Shown here: positions 8,983 through 16,229 of the stretch, one piece after another
How the letters are laid out: each line of letters opens with the position of its first letter
How positions within the stretch are numbered: the first letter of the stretch is position 1
Assembly: GCA_964421245.1 (NCBI GenBank)
Contig: CAYQVW010000001.1
Coordinates: 248,001-312,000 of the forward strand
Direction: 5' to 3'
DNA: 64,000 nucleotides
Source: CAYQVW01 sp964421245
Lineage (GTDB): Bacteria; Margulisbacteria; WOR-1; XYC2-FULL-46-14
Notes under the pieces: generated by a model
Told to the model about the DNA's origin: nothing
Seen by the model: only the letters and a program-made list of their open reading frames with translations
Database searches by the model: none
Position numbers and translations under genes: made by a program

Positions 8983-10943
8983 TGAGAGTACCAATTAAGT
9001 GGCTTAAAGAATATGTTGATATAAAAGTTTCTCCAAAGGTTTTGGCTGAGAAATTGACCATGGCTGGGACCGAAGTTGGTGCTATTGAGCAGAACGGCCA
9101 AGTTTTAGAATTAGATATTCTTCCAAATAGGGGAGATTTGCAATCTATAAGAGGAGTTGCCAGAGAAGTAGCTGCTGTTTTAACTAGCAACTTACGACTT
9201 ACGACTAACAACTTACACGAATCCACAGATAAAATAAATGCAAAAATAGAGATAAAAGATAAAAAATTATGTCCTCGGTACATGGCTCGAGTGATTGAAG
9301 GAGTGCAGATAAAAGAATCTCCAGCTTGGATGAAAGAAAAGCTAACTCTTTGTGGTGTTAGGCCGATAAATAATATTGTTGATGTTACCAATTATGTTCT
9401 TTTAGAGCATGGACAGCCGTTACATGCCTTTGATCAGGATAAAGTAAGCAAGATCGTCGTTCGAAAGGCAAAAAAAGGTGAAAAAATAGTAACTCTAGAT
9501 GGTTTTGAGAGAAAACTTGATTCTTCCATGCTTGTAATTGCTGATGCAAACAAGGCAATTGCTGTTGCCGGAATAATGGGTGGAACTGAAACAGAAATCT
9601 CTGATGCAACCACGAATATATTATTAGAATCAGCATTCTTTAATCCAATCTCTATCAATAAAACTTCTCAAATTTTAAAACTCCGCTCTGAGTCTTCAGT
9701 TAGATTTGGAAAAGGGGTGGATTGGGATGGAGTTGCTCTAGCCCTTGATCGAGCAGCGACTTTAATTGCAGAGTTGGGTGGTGGAAAGATCCTCAAGGGA
9801 AAAATTGATAAGAAGCTAAGTCCAAGAAGACTAAAACAACTAACAATTAGGGTTGAAAATACTAATCGTCTTTTGGGGACCAAGATCAAAGCAGTTGAAA
9901 TAACAAAGATTTTAGGACGGCTTGGTTTCAAAAAAGTAAAGAGTAATGAGAAATTAGTAACTGTGAAAGTTCCACTTTCTCGTGCTGGAGATGTCGAAAG
10001 AGAGGTTGATTTAATAGAAGAAGTTGCACGTATCTATGGTTACGATAAAATCGATACAACTATTTCTCGGGTATCTCAGGAGTTAAAAGACGATGCTTTT
10101 GAAAATTTAAGTCGAAGAATAAAAAAGATATTAGTTGGAGTGGGGCTTTATGAAGCCCAGACCTTTACAATTTTAGATCCAGGGTTTCCTCAGAGATTGG
10201 GGATTGAAACAAAATATATCCCAATTGCAAATCCCTTAACAGAAGATGAATCGGTTCTTCGAACTATTATGTTGCCAAGTATTTTGAAGGTAGTAGATCA
10301 TAATCTACGACATCAGATAGAAGATATCGAAATTTTTGAAGTTGGTAAGATCTTCCACAGAAAAGAAAACTATAAAGAGACCGATATGCTGGTTTCTGCG
10401 ATGACAGGTTCGGGAGTCGACTTTTTTAAGGTTAAGGGTGTTATTGATACCTTGCTGTCTGAATTAGGGAACTTTGAATTAGAGACAATAGCAAACAATC
10501 TTCTTCATCCAACAAAATCAGCTGGAATAATTTTTGAGGGGAAAGCAATTGGTTGGTTTGGAGAGCTAAATCCAGATATTGCAGAGAAATACGATTTTAA
10601 AAAACCGGTTTTTGTCTTTGAAATTAACCTTGAAATAATGCTTTCTGCAATTAAAGTTGAGAAGAAATATAAGCCTTTGCCAAAGTTTCCAAAAACCGAC
10701 CGTGATGTGGCGATGTTTATTAAAGATGGAATAACCCATACTGCAATAATGGATACTATCCGTCAAACTGGCGGCGATATTATAGAAAACATTCAATTAT
10801 TTGATCTTTACAAAAACAGCCGCGCTTATCGAATAACCTACCGCGATGCTTCTCGAACTTTGACAGTTGAGGAAGTTAATCTAAAGCATAATTTGATTCT
10901 TAAAACCCTCACAGATGAACTTGGTGTTGAGATTAGAACTTAA
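8982..10943 (+). CDS. pheT: Phenylalanine-tRNA ligase beta subunit, short form
   Basis: 653 aa, against about 800 for the usual bacterial protein. The N-terminus (PIKWLKEYVDIKVSPKVLAEKL) runs directly into LELDILPNRGDLQSIRGVAREVAAVL, so the EMAP-II-like tRNA-binding domain normally inserted between them is missing. The B3/B4 editing module (residues about 120-290), the B5 domain, the core-like region (IEDIEIFEVGKIF) and the C-terminal FDX-ACB anticodon-binding domain (PLPKFPKTDRDVAMF) are present. Residues 68-79 are encoded by a repeat element (9183-9216). The last 11 bases overlap the convergent gene at 10933. A diverged copy of its last codons lies at 15432-15497. Confidence 0.95.
   Translation: MRVPIKWLKEYVDIKVSPKVLAEKLTMAGTEVGAIEQNGQVLELDILPNRGDLQSIRGVAREVAAVLTSNLRLTTNNLHESTDKINAKIEIKDKKLCPRYMARVIEGVQIKESPAWMKEKLTLCGVRPINNIVDVTNYVLLEHGQPLHAFDQDKVSKIVVRKAKKGEKIVTLDGFERKLDSSMLVIADANKAIAVAGIMGGTETEISDATTNILLESAFFNPISINKTSQILKLRSESSVRFGKGVDWDGVALALDRAATLIAELGGGKILKGKIDKKLSPRRLKQLTIRVENTNRLLGTKIKAVEITKILGRLGFKKVKSNEKLVTVKVPLSRAGDVEREVDLIEEVARIYGYDKIDTTISRVSQELKDDAFENLSRRIKKILVGVGLYEAQTFTILDPGFPQRLGIETKYIPIANPLTEDESVLRTIMLPSILKVVDHNLRHQIEDIEIFEVGKIFHRKENYKETDMLVSAMTGSGVDFFKVKGVIDTLLSELGNFELETIANNLLHPTKSAGIIFEGKAIGWFGELNPDIAEKYDFKKPVFVFEINLEIMLSAIKVEKKYKPLPKFPKTDRDVAMFIKDGITHTAIMDTIRQTGGDIIENIQLFDLYKNSRAYRITYRDASRTLTVEEVNLKHNLILKTLTDELGVEIRT
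9183..9216 (+). repeat. Short repeat inside pheT
   Basis: A 34-base stretch built from ttacgac and aacttac units sits in frame in pheT and encodes the linker TSNLRLTTNNL. The same kind of word in reverse orientation (gtaagttgt, gttgttagt) forms the signal-peptide region of the gene at 23935. This suggests one repeat family that tolerates insertion into coding sequence. Confidence 0.5.
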
Positions 10944-13137
10944 TTTTTTTCTGGATTGCTCTTTTTTTCTGTTTAAGCAAATTTGCTCTGAGCCTTCTAA
11001 TTTCTTTTAGAGATTTATCTATTTTTGTTTGAAAAGCTTTTCCTCGTGTTGGAGCCCAGCCTTGTTGTAGTAGCCACTGTTCTTCTATTGCATAATAGAC
11101 TTCTGCTTCAGCTATGCGTAAACTCGGACTTTTTTTGCTTAAACCAAATTCTTTCCCCCTAAAGGCTGAGAAGAGTGAGGTAAATATGTATTTGTTGAGT
11201 TTTTTGAAATAAGGATAATATTTTGTGGGGTGATCTGTCGGAGAGAAATTTTTCCATCTACTTCTTATTTTAGATATTTTTTCTCTGATTTTGTTTCTAA
11301 GAGTAGCCTTCTTTGCTTTATAATCTCTTGATTGAAATTCTGCCCGGTCTTCCCTTCTATCAGACATGGCATAGGAACTCGTAAAGCTTTCTGGATTAAA
11401 CCATTTTGCTTGTATGGGTTTTTGGGATTTGTTTACATATAGTTCATATTTAAGTTTTTCGTCCGGCCAATCAATTTCATAGAATAATTGACTATCATCT
11501 CCTGGGGCGTGATTCTTGCCCCTAAATTTCCATATATCTTTACCATTTATTCCACGTGTTAATGTGAGATCGTCGACATGAGAGAATTCATGAATAACAC
11601 TATTAATAGTACTATTCCTTCTGCCTATATAAAGGTGTCTTTTTCCTTTTAAATATTTATATTCAGTGTTACCAATACCATTAAATTCTATGTGTCTTAA
11701 TACTCTGAACATTTTCTGAGGAACAAGTTGCATTGCTCTTAAGAAGTTTTCTATTGTTGGGGCACTTTCTATTGGATCTTTCAAAATAAATCTGACCCCA
11801 TTTGGGTATCTGAAGGTTAATACTTGACTGCCAGGATACTTTCCTTGCTGGTATTTGACAAATTTTCCCATTCTAGGATCAAATTTCATTAATAATGCAT
11901 TGCTGCTGTTGTATTTCCCTGATTTATCAGTAAAGAATAAGACATTTTTTAACCCCCAGAGTCTTTTAATGGTTAGTCCATTCCTTTTAGAAATAGTCTT
12001 AAATCGTTTTTTTTCAGTTTTTAAGCTGAGCTGATCATAGCTATTTGCAACTTCTTTTTGGTCCCAAGAAAATTCGAGTATGGCTAGATAAATACTTGCA
12101 TCTGGTTTTTCTATATATATATACCCCTCTTTGGTTATATCCAAATACAATTTTTTTGAATAAGTCTTTAGGGCCTTTCTTGCCATATTTAGTATTTTAT
12201 TTGAAAATTTATGTTTATCTATTGAATAAAATAACTTTATTGCGTAGACAAGTAGCTTGTATTCAAGGTAATAATTTGCTCTGTTGTTTGGCAATTTACC
12301 TTGTAAACTTTTTAACTGTTTCCACATTTGTTTAAGATTCAATAATGCTTTCTTTGTTAGACCTTTGCGAAAACAAATAGACGCTAAGCAGAATCTTACA
12401 AGAACAGCGTATTGTGAATTGGGTAATTTGCTTAAAACTTGTTGTGACAATTGTTTTGCTCTTTTTAAATCTGGTGAAATGCCACTGTTTTTCGGGATGG
12501 GAGATATTTCAATTAGTTGAAAATTTTTATACTCTGGGATTAGGTTTAATCCCGAGTATGCGAACATTAAAAAGACCCTTGCTTCTGTTGTGAAAAGTGA
12601 TTTTGGATGGCTTTTTTGAAGTTCATCCCAAATCTTGACTGCTTTTTGATAATAACCACATTTCCACAGACATTGCCCAAGCATAAGCTTAGCCATAGGA
12701 GCGTATTTTGATTTTGAAAATTTATTTAACAAGGCTCTGTAGTAATATATAGAATGTTTATAATTGCTTCCTCTAAAGTGAATGTCCCCCAAAGTCATAT
12801 AGGCTTTGTAGATGAGTTTTGAGTCTGGATGTTCGGTGATTAGTTTTATGCAGGTTTTTATTGCTTTTTTGGTGTGGCCCTTCTTGATTTCTTGGTTAGC
12901 CTCTCTTAGTTTCTCTTTAACAATTGCATTCTCTCTACGAGAGGTTATACATTGGACAATTTTATTTTTTACAGTATAGGTTATTAAAAAAGGATTTGCT
13001 AGATAATGATTGGGTGGAGGGGATGTGTTTTTGGTAGCAGCTTTTTTGGGTATTGTTTTACAACTAATTTTGCCTTTACCATTATTGGTTCTACGGTAAG
13101 GATGAACTGTTATATTTAATTGATCTGGAAATCCCAT
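10933..13137 (-). CDS. TPR-containing protein with HExxH zincin-like domain
   Basis: 734 aa, not assigned to a named family. No signal peptide; a basic, low-complexity N-terminus (residues 1-65). Residues about 70-340 are TPR-like helices (NQEIKKGHTKKAIKTCIKLI, SKLIYKAYMTLGDIHFRGSN). Residues 513-523 read NSVIHEFSHVD: H516-E517-x-x-H520 is a gluzincin-type zinc site. About 80 residues later comes SSYAMSDRREDRAEF, with E600 or E596 as a possible third ligand, a layout seen in ATLF-like and other putative secreted zincins. The C-terminus is basic and helical. It is transcribed toward pheT and overlaps it by 11 bases. Its promoter is the alternative-sigma type. A protease function is inference. 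Confidence 0.7.
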   Translation of the reverse strand: MGFPDQLNITVHPYRRTNNGKGKISCKTIPKKAATKNTSPPPNHYLANPFLITYTVKNKIVQCITSRRENAIVKEKLREANQEIKKGHTKKAIKTCIKLITEHPDSKLIYKAYMTLGDIHFRGSNYKHSIYYYRALLNKFSKSKYAPMAKLMLGQCLWKCGYYQKAVKIWDELQKSHPKSLFTTEARVFLMFAYSGLNLIPEYKNFQLIEISPIPKNSGISPDLKRAKQLSQQVLSKLPNSQYAVLVRFCLASICFRKGLTKKALLNLKQMWKQLKSLQGKLPNNRANYYLEYKLLVYAIKLFYSIDKHKFSNKILNMARKALKTYSKKLYLDITKEGYIYIEKPDASIYLAILEFSWDQKEVANSYDQLSLKTEKKRFKTISKRNGLTIKRLWGLKNVLFFTDKSGKYNSSNALLMKFDPRMGKFVKYQQGKYPGSQVLTFRYPNGVRFILKDPIESAPTIENFLRAMQLVPQKMFRVLRHIEFNGIGNTEYKYLKGKRHLYIGRRNSTINSVIHEFSHVDDLTLTRGINGKDIWKFRGKNHAPGDDSQLFYEIDWPDEKLKYELYVNKSQKPIQAKWFNPESFTSSYAMSDRREDRAEFQSRDYKAKKATLRNKIREKISKIRSRWKNFSPTDHPTKYYPYFKKLNKYIFTSLFSAFRGKEFGLSKKSPSLRIAEAEVYYAIEEQWLLQQGWAPTRGKAFQTKIDKSLKEIRRLRANLLKQKKRAIQKKIKF

Positions 13138-13161
13138 ATTATTTATGTTCCTCTAAATATA

Positions 13162-13189
13162 GTATCGTAACTACAAGTACAAAAGTTGC
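13162..13189 (-). promoter_or_regulatory. Alternative-sigma promoter (regulon copy 2)
   Basis: Read on the minus strand: GCAACTTT (13189-13182), 13 nt, ACGATAC (13168-13162). The leader to the ATG at 13137 contains GAGGAA, a plausible ribosome-binding site. It is back-to-back with copy 3, giving a divergent pair. Confidence 0.6.
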
Positions 13190-13212
13190 ATAAAATCTAA
13201 GTTAATTTTCAT

Positions 13213-13240
13213 GCAAGTTTCATCAACCTCACTACGATAG
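13213..13240 (+). promoter_or_regulatory. Alternative-sigma promoter (regulon copy 3)
   Basis: GCAAGTTT at 13213-13220, 13 nt, ACGATAG at 13234-13240. A region of about 40 bases around it closely resembles 16146-16186 upstream of the 1294-aa gene (shared CATGCAAGT, CGATA, ATGTAAG), which points to common origin of the two promoters. Confidence 0.6.
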
Positions 13241-13256
13241 TATATGTAAGGACGTA

Positions 13257-13281
13257 GGGCAGAACATTGTTCTGCACGTAC
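13257..13281 (+). repeat. Palindromic intergenic repeat, copy A
   Basis: Arms GCAGAAC (13259-13265) and GTTCTGC (13269-13275) with loop ATT, flanked by GTAGG and ACGTAC. The reverse complement matches the element at 47114-47138 over CAGAACAATGTTCTGCCC. It lies in the 5' leader of the gene at 13306, just before its AAGGAGG. Confidence 0.65.
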
Positions 13282-13305
13282 CAAAATAAAAAGGAGGAAA
13301 AATAA

Positions 13306-13959
13306 ATGGGAGGAACACCGATTGTTATAGGGAATTTGAAGTCAAGATATAAAGGGATAATACCATATTATAAAAGAGCAGATGGGGGTGATAAGACAAA
13401 GGGTGGGAAGGGAAAGATAAATAATCAGGGAGAGGCTTGTAAGGCATGGAACTTTGCAAAAAACTCGAGAAATATGGTTGTGGAGCTCAAAGTGAAAGAA
13501 AATCTTACAGCAAATGGGTGGGAAGTTAAAAACTGCGTTGCTAAAAAAGAAGATCCCACAATAGCAGTTGTCACTTTTCCTGCTCATAGGGGACACGGAC
13601 GAAGGGTTAGAAAGATTAACGCAAGTATTGTTCGTAGGGGATCATTAAATGACACATACTTCTTTGAAATTAGTCAAATTGGTAGAAATGGTAAGCCTGT
13701 AAAAGCTGGACGCAGCTTTTCTATTCGTCTAAAACCAAATAGTCGACTAAGAAGGGAATTAAGTAAGGTTCTACCAAGAAAGATTACAAGAGAGTGTAAT
13801 CGAAATGATGGTGTACTGGAAACAAAAGAAATAATAGTAAAAAGGGGTCTCAAGTATAGAGGTATAGATGGAAAAATGCACAAAAAAGATCTAACAAGAT
13901 CGGAAGTTACAAAACGGGGTCAATTGGATTGGATGGTAAAATATATATACAGGAGATAG
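13306..13959 (+). CDS. Hypothetical basic protein, alternative-sigma regulon
   Basis: 217 aa, not recognised. Very basic, rich in Gly, Lys and Arg, without signal peptide or membrane helix. The N-terminus is glycine-rich (KTKGGKGKINNQGEACKAW). The middle has beta-like segments (MVVELKVKENL, PTIAVVTFPAHRGHGRRV), and the end is Arg/Lys-rich (RKITRECNRNDG, SEVTKRGQLDWMVKYIYRR). The ATG has a strong AAGGAGG 9 nt upstream. The leader of about 60 nt carries palindrome copy A. A good intrinsic terminator follows at 13997. Divergent partner of the HExxH gene. It could be a nucleic-acid-binding or surface protein, but nothing proves this. Confidence 0.7.
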   Translation: MGGTPIVIGNLKSRYKGIIPYYKRADGGDKTKGGKGKINNQGEACKAWNFAKNSRNMVVELKVKENLTANGWEVKNCVAKKEDPTIAVVTFPAHRGHGRRVRKINASIVRRGSLNDTYFFEISQIGRNGKPVKAGRSFSIRLKPNSRLRRELSKVLPRKITRECNRNDGVLETKEIIVKRGLKYRGIDGKMHKKDLTRSEVTKRGQLDWMVKYIYRR

Positions 13960-13996
13960 ATTTGGACTAATTCTACAACTGGTTATAATCTTTAAT

Positions 13997-14032
13997 AAGC
14001 CTTCTTGATTTTTCAAGAAGGCTTTGTTTTTT
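13997..14032 (+). terminator. Intrinsic terminator after the 217-aa gene
   Basis: Stem AAGCCTTCTTG (13997-14007) and CAAGAAGGCTT (14014-14024), six-base loop, followed by a T-rich tract. Confidence 0.85.
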
Positions 14033-14035
14033 ATA

Positions 14036-14094
14036 TGCTATAATTTCTTATTATGCCCGATCAAGCTCCCATGATTTGTGACTATGCGATATAA
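14036..14094 (+). pseudogene. Remnant of a mutS 5' end with its promoter
   Basis: An extended -10 box TGCTATAAT (14036-14044) is followed 8 nt later by ATG at 14053 and a 13-codon frame reading MPDQAPMICDYAI. The real mutS at 20578 has the same design (TGTTATAAT, then ATG 6 nt later) and starts MPEVTPMVKQYQE. Positions M, P, D/E, A/T, P, M, I/V and Y agree. I read this as a diverged, truncated mutS start. The match is short, so it could be chance, but it pairs with the pheT 3' remnant at 15432. Confidence 0.5.
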
Positions 14095-14131
14095 TGAAAA
14101 TAAAGGCGCTTTTTCCCGAAAAAACATAGAT

Positions 14132-14160
14132 TTGACAGAAATCCTTGTTCTTGCTATAAT
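14132..14160 (+). promoter_or_regulatory. Consensus sigma70 promoter for the DUF4143-type ATPase
   Basis: TTGACA (14132-14137), 17-nt spacer, TATAAT (14155-14160), also with the extended TGC before the -10. This is the only perfect consensus promoter seen in the window and it drives an accessory gene. Confidence 0.85.
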
Positions 14161-14199
14161 TAAACAGCAGTTGAATTTTAGAAAGGAGGCCTGATTTTT

Positions 14200-15432
14200 G
14201 TGTATATACCAAGAAAATTAGAAGATACCATTTTGAAGCATATTGATTCTAAAGAAATAATTGCCGTAATCGGCCCGCGACAATGCGGTAAAACTACTTT
14301 GCTGGAACATATTTATAATGGGATAAAAGAGCAAGCTATTTTCTTTAGTTTTGAAGATAAAAAGATATTAGATTTGTTTGTTCATGATATTGATAAATTT
14401 GTTGATTTGTATGTTAAGCCGTACAAATATGTTTTTATTGATGAATTTCAGTATGCGAAACAAGGCGGAAAACGGCTCAAATATATATATGATACCCATC
14501 ACACTAAGGTTATTATTTCAGGATCTTCCAGCATAGATTTAACTGTACAGGCAGTTAAGTATTTAGTAGGGCGCATATTTATTTTTTCATTATTTCCTTT
14601 AAATTTTGAAGAATTTTTAAGTTATGCTAATCCCGAGATTTGTTCCTTTTATAAAAGAAATAAAATATCTCTTAAAGAAGAAAATGCGAAAGGGAAAGAT
14701 GTTTTTGACTCTGGCATCTTTGAGCAATTATCTGCACTTTATGAAGAATATGCTGTTTATGGTGGATATCCTCGGGTAGTAATCAGTTCTGATATTGAAA
14801 CGAAAAAGCTGATACTCAAAAATATTTATAATACTTATTTCCTAAGGGAAGTGAAAGATATCCTGGGATTAGTAGATGATTATAAACTGGCGCAGATGAT
14901 TAAAGCATTATCTCTGCAGATTGGAAATTTAATAGAGTACAATGAGATTGCGAAAGTTTCGGAGTTAAGTTATCAAACTGTGAAGGGGTATCTTAATTTT
15001 CTACAAAAAACCTTTATCTGTAATTTTGCAAAGCCGTATTTTAAAAACAAACGCACAGAAATCGTAAAAAACCCAAAGGTTTATTTCTTTGATAGCGGAT
15101 TTAGAAATTATGTAATTGATGATTTTAGGGCAATTAATAAACGCCCCGATGGAGGAGCTTTGTTAGAAAATGGGTTGGTTATGCAGTTTATAAAGGATGA
15201 AATACCCTTTCATTTTTGGAGAACCAAAAGCCAGTCAGAGATTGATTTCATATTAGATTTACCTGATTCAAGGAAAGTTGCAATCGAGGCAAAGAAAAAG
15301 GTGTCCCAGAGCGATGTGCATTCCAAATCTTTTAAAGAATTTGTTAATAAATATAAAGAGATTCCGCTTTTGTTTGCTTCGCTTGAGCAGGAAGAAAATT
15401 TTAAGAGTAATATTTTTATGCCTTTGATATAA
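14200..15432 (+). CDS. AAA-type ATPase with DUF4143 domain
   Basis: 410 aa, GTG start with AAGGAGG about 10 nt upstream. The N-terminal AAA_14-like domain has Walker A VIGPRQCGKTTLLEHI near residue 24, Walker B KYVFIDEFQYA near residue 78 and a sensor-like KVIISGSSSIDL near residue 104. The C-terminal DUF4143 part includes YGGYPRVV, SYQTVKGYLNFLQKTFI and a nuclease-like HFWRTKSQSEIDFIL with VAIEAKKKV, the D/E-x-K pattern of PD-(D/E)XK folds. The family is widespread, often patchily distributed, and of unproven function. Here it has its own consensus promoter and sits exactly between a mutS-like start and a pheT-like end, so it looks like an inserted cassette. Confidence 0.85.
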   Translation: MYIPRKLEDTILKHIDSKEIIAVIGPRQCGKTTLLEHIYNGIKEQAIFFSFEDKKILDLFVHDIDKFVDLYVKPYKYVFIDEFQYAKQGGKRLKYIYDTHHTKVIISGSSSIDLTVQAVKYLVGRIFIFSLFPLNFEEFLSYANPEICSFYKRNKISLKEENAKGKDVFDSGIFEQLSALYEEYAVYGGYPRVVISSDIETKKLILKNIYNTYFLREVKDILGLVDDYKLAQMIKALSLQIGNLIEYNEIAKVSELSYQTVKGYLNFLQKTFICNFAKPYFKNKRTEIVKNPKVYFFDSGFRNYVIDDFRAINKRPDGGALLENGLVMQFIKDEIPFHFWRTKSQSEIDFILDLPDSRKVAIEAKKKVSQSDVHSKSFKEFVNKYKEIPLLFASLEQEENFKSNIFMPLI

Positions 15433-15497
15433 ATGCGAAACATGATCAAGTCTTAAAAGCCCTCACAGATGATCTTGATGTTGAACTCCGAAAATAA
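15432..15497 (+). pseudogene. Remnant of a diverged pheT 3' end
   Basis: Directly after the ATPase stop, the codons read N-A-K-H-D-Q-V-L-K-A-L-T-D-D-L-D-V-E-L-R-K-stop. The real pheT ends N-L-K-H-N-L-I-L-K-T-L-T-D-E-L-G-V-E-I-R-T-stop. The alignment needs no gap and both end at TAA. Many differences are synonymous or conservative, so this derives from a functional pheT of a related genome or an old duplicate, not from a recent copying event. Everything upstream of the last about 21 codons is missing. Confidence 0.8.
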
Positions 15498-15498
15498 C

Positions 15499-15526
15499 TG
15501 AAATTTACTAACTAGATTCCCGATAA
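15499..15526 (+). promoter_or_regulatory. Alternative-sigma promoter (regulon copy 4)
   Basis: TGAAATTT (15499-15506), 12 nt, CCCGATAA (15519-15526). The spacing is identical to the copy at 59701. The TTG start follows 4 nt later. Confidence 0.6.
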
Positions 15527-15530
15527 TAAT

Positions 15531-15978
15531 TTGGAGAAAATCACTTGCGGAGGTAGTGTAAATACTATAAAAACATGGTCAGCAGCAAAAAGAAGCAATC
15601 AGACATTGCTAGAACAATGGATGATGTTTGTTGCATTTGATGATTTAGGCTGTATTGTTAGAAATGATAAAGTTTTACCTGATCAGGCATTATTGATTAG
15701 ACAGCTTGCTGACTTTATACTACAACAACAGGAAAGTAGAAATGCTTCAGCTGTAGTAAAAGAATGGAAAGGACTTACTAAACTACAAAATAGGCAAAGG
15801 GCTTTCTATGCACCAAGAACAGCTCATTGGGCCTTTAAATTTAATCGTAGATTTGAAGGACTCTTGAATAGAAAAAGGGTTTTGGATATTGATTGGATGT
15901 AGGGTTGATGTAAGAGAAGAAGCATTTTATGAGTATTACACAAAATTAGGAGCCTTAGCCCATGGAATTGATATTTAG
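15531..15978 (+). pseudogene. Hypothetical gene, probably frameshifted
   Basis: The open frame 15531-15902 (123 aa, TTG start) ends LNRKRVLDIDWM-stop. A different frame, open from 15868, continues with sensible protein sequence (GCRVDVREEAFYEYYTKLGALAHGIDI) to a stop at 15976-15978. The change of frame falls near 15870-15900, next to the runs AAAAAGGG and TTTT. One base gained or lost would join both parts into about 148 residues. The family is not recognised. The 123-aa frame could be a genuine shorter protein; a sequencing error is also possible. Its promoter is of the alternative-sigma type. Confidence 0.5.
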
Positions 15979-16141
15979 GTGTTTTTGTAATCCAAGCCTT
16001 TTGCCAGGAAAGAAGCAGTGGAATGGAATTCCAGTTGGAACCTTGCTTATAAAAGAAGATATGCCATTAGAGGACAACCCTTTTAGGGAAGTCATAGAAG
16101 AGATTGAGTCACAAGAAATACTTGAAGAAGATGTGATTTAA
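15962..16141 (+). CDS. Small acidic hypothetical protein
   Basis: 59 aa, starts at ATG 15962 with TAGGAG about 11 nt upstream; a stop in the same frame lies just before it, at 15956. The product begins MELIFRCFCNPSLLPGKKQW and has an acidic C-terminus (REVIEEIESQEILEEDVI). It overlaps the end of the frameshifted gene by 17 bases, which fits translational coupling. Not recognised; the coding status is uncertain. The rest of the gap before the gene at 16230 holds only that gene's promoter and leader. Confidence 0.4.
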   Translation: MELIFRCFCNPSLLPGKKQWNGIPVGTLLIKEDMPLEDNPFREVIEEIESQEILEEDVI

Positions 16142-16148
16142 AATCCAT

Positions 16149-16176
16149 GCAAGTCCCACCCCCCATAATTCGATAA
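16149..16176 (+). promoter_or_regulatory. Alternative-sigma promoter (regulon copy 5)
   Basis: GCAAGTCC (16149-16156), 13 nt, TCGATAA (16170-16176). The surrounding bases resemble copy 3. A GC-rich hairpin GCCCC-TC-GGGGC (16188-16199) and GGGAGGA lie in the leader. Confidence 0.55.
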
Positions 16177-16229
16177 TACATGTAAGAGCCCCTCGGGGCC
16201 AGTTAGATTCCCAGGGAGGAACAACATAG

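Noticed and set aside
16188..16199. GC-rich hairpin in the leader of the 1294-aa gene as a terminator
   Set aside because: No T-run follows and it lies between a promoter and the ribosome-binding site; a leader hairpin is more likely.
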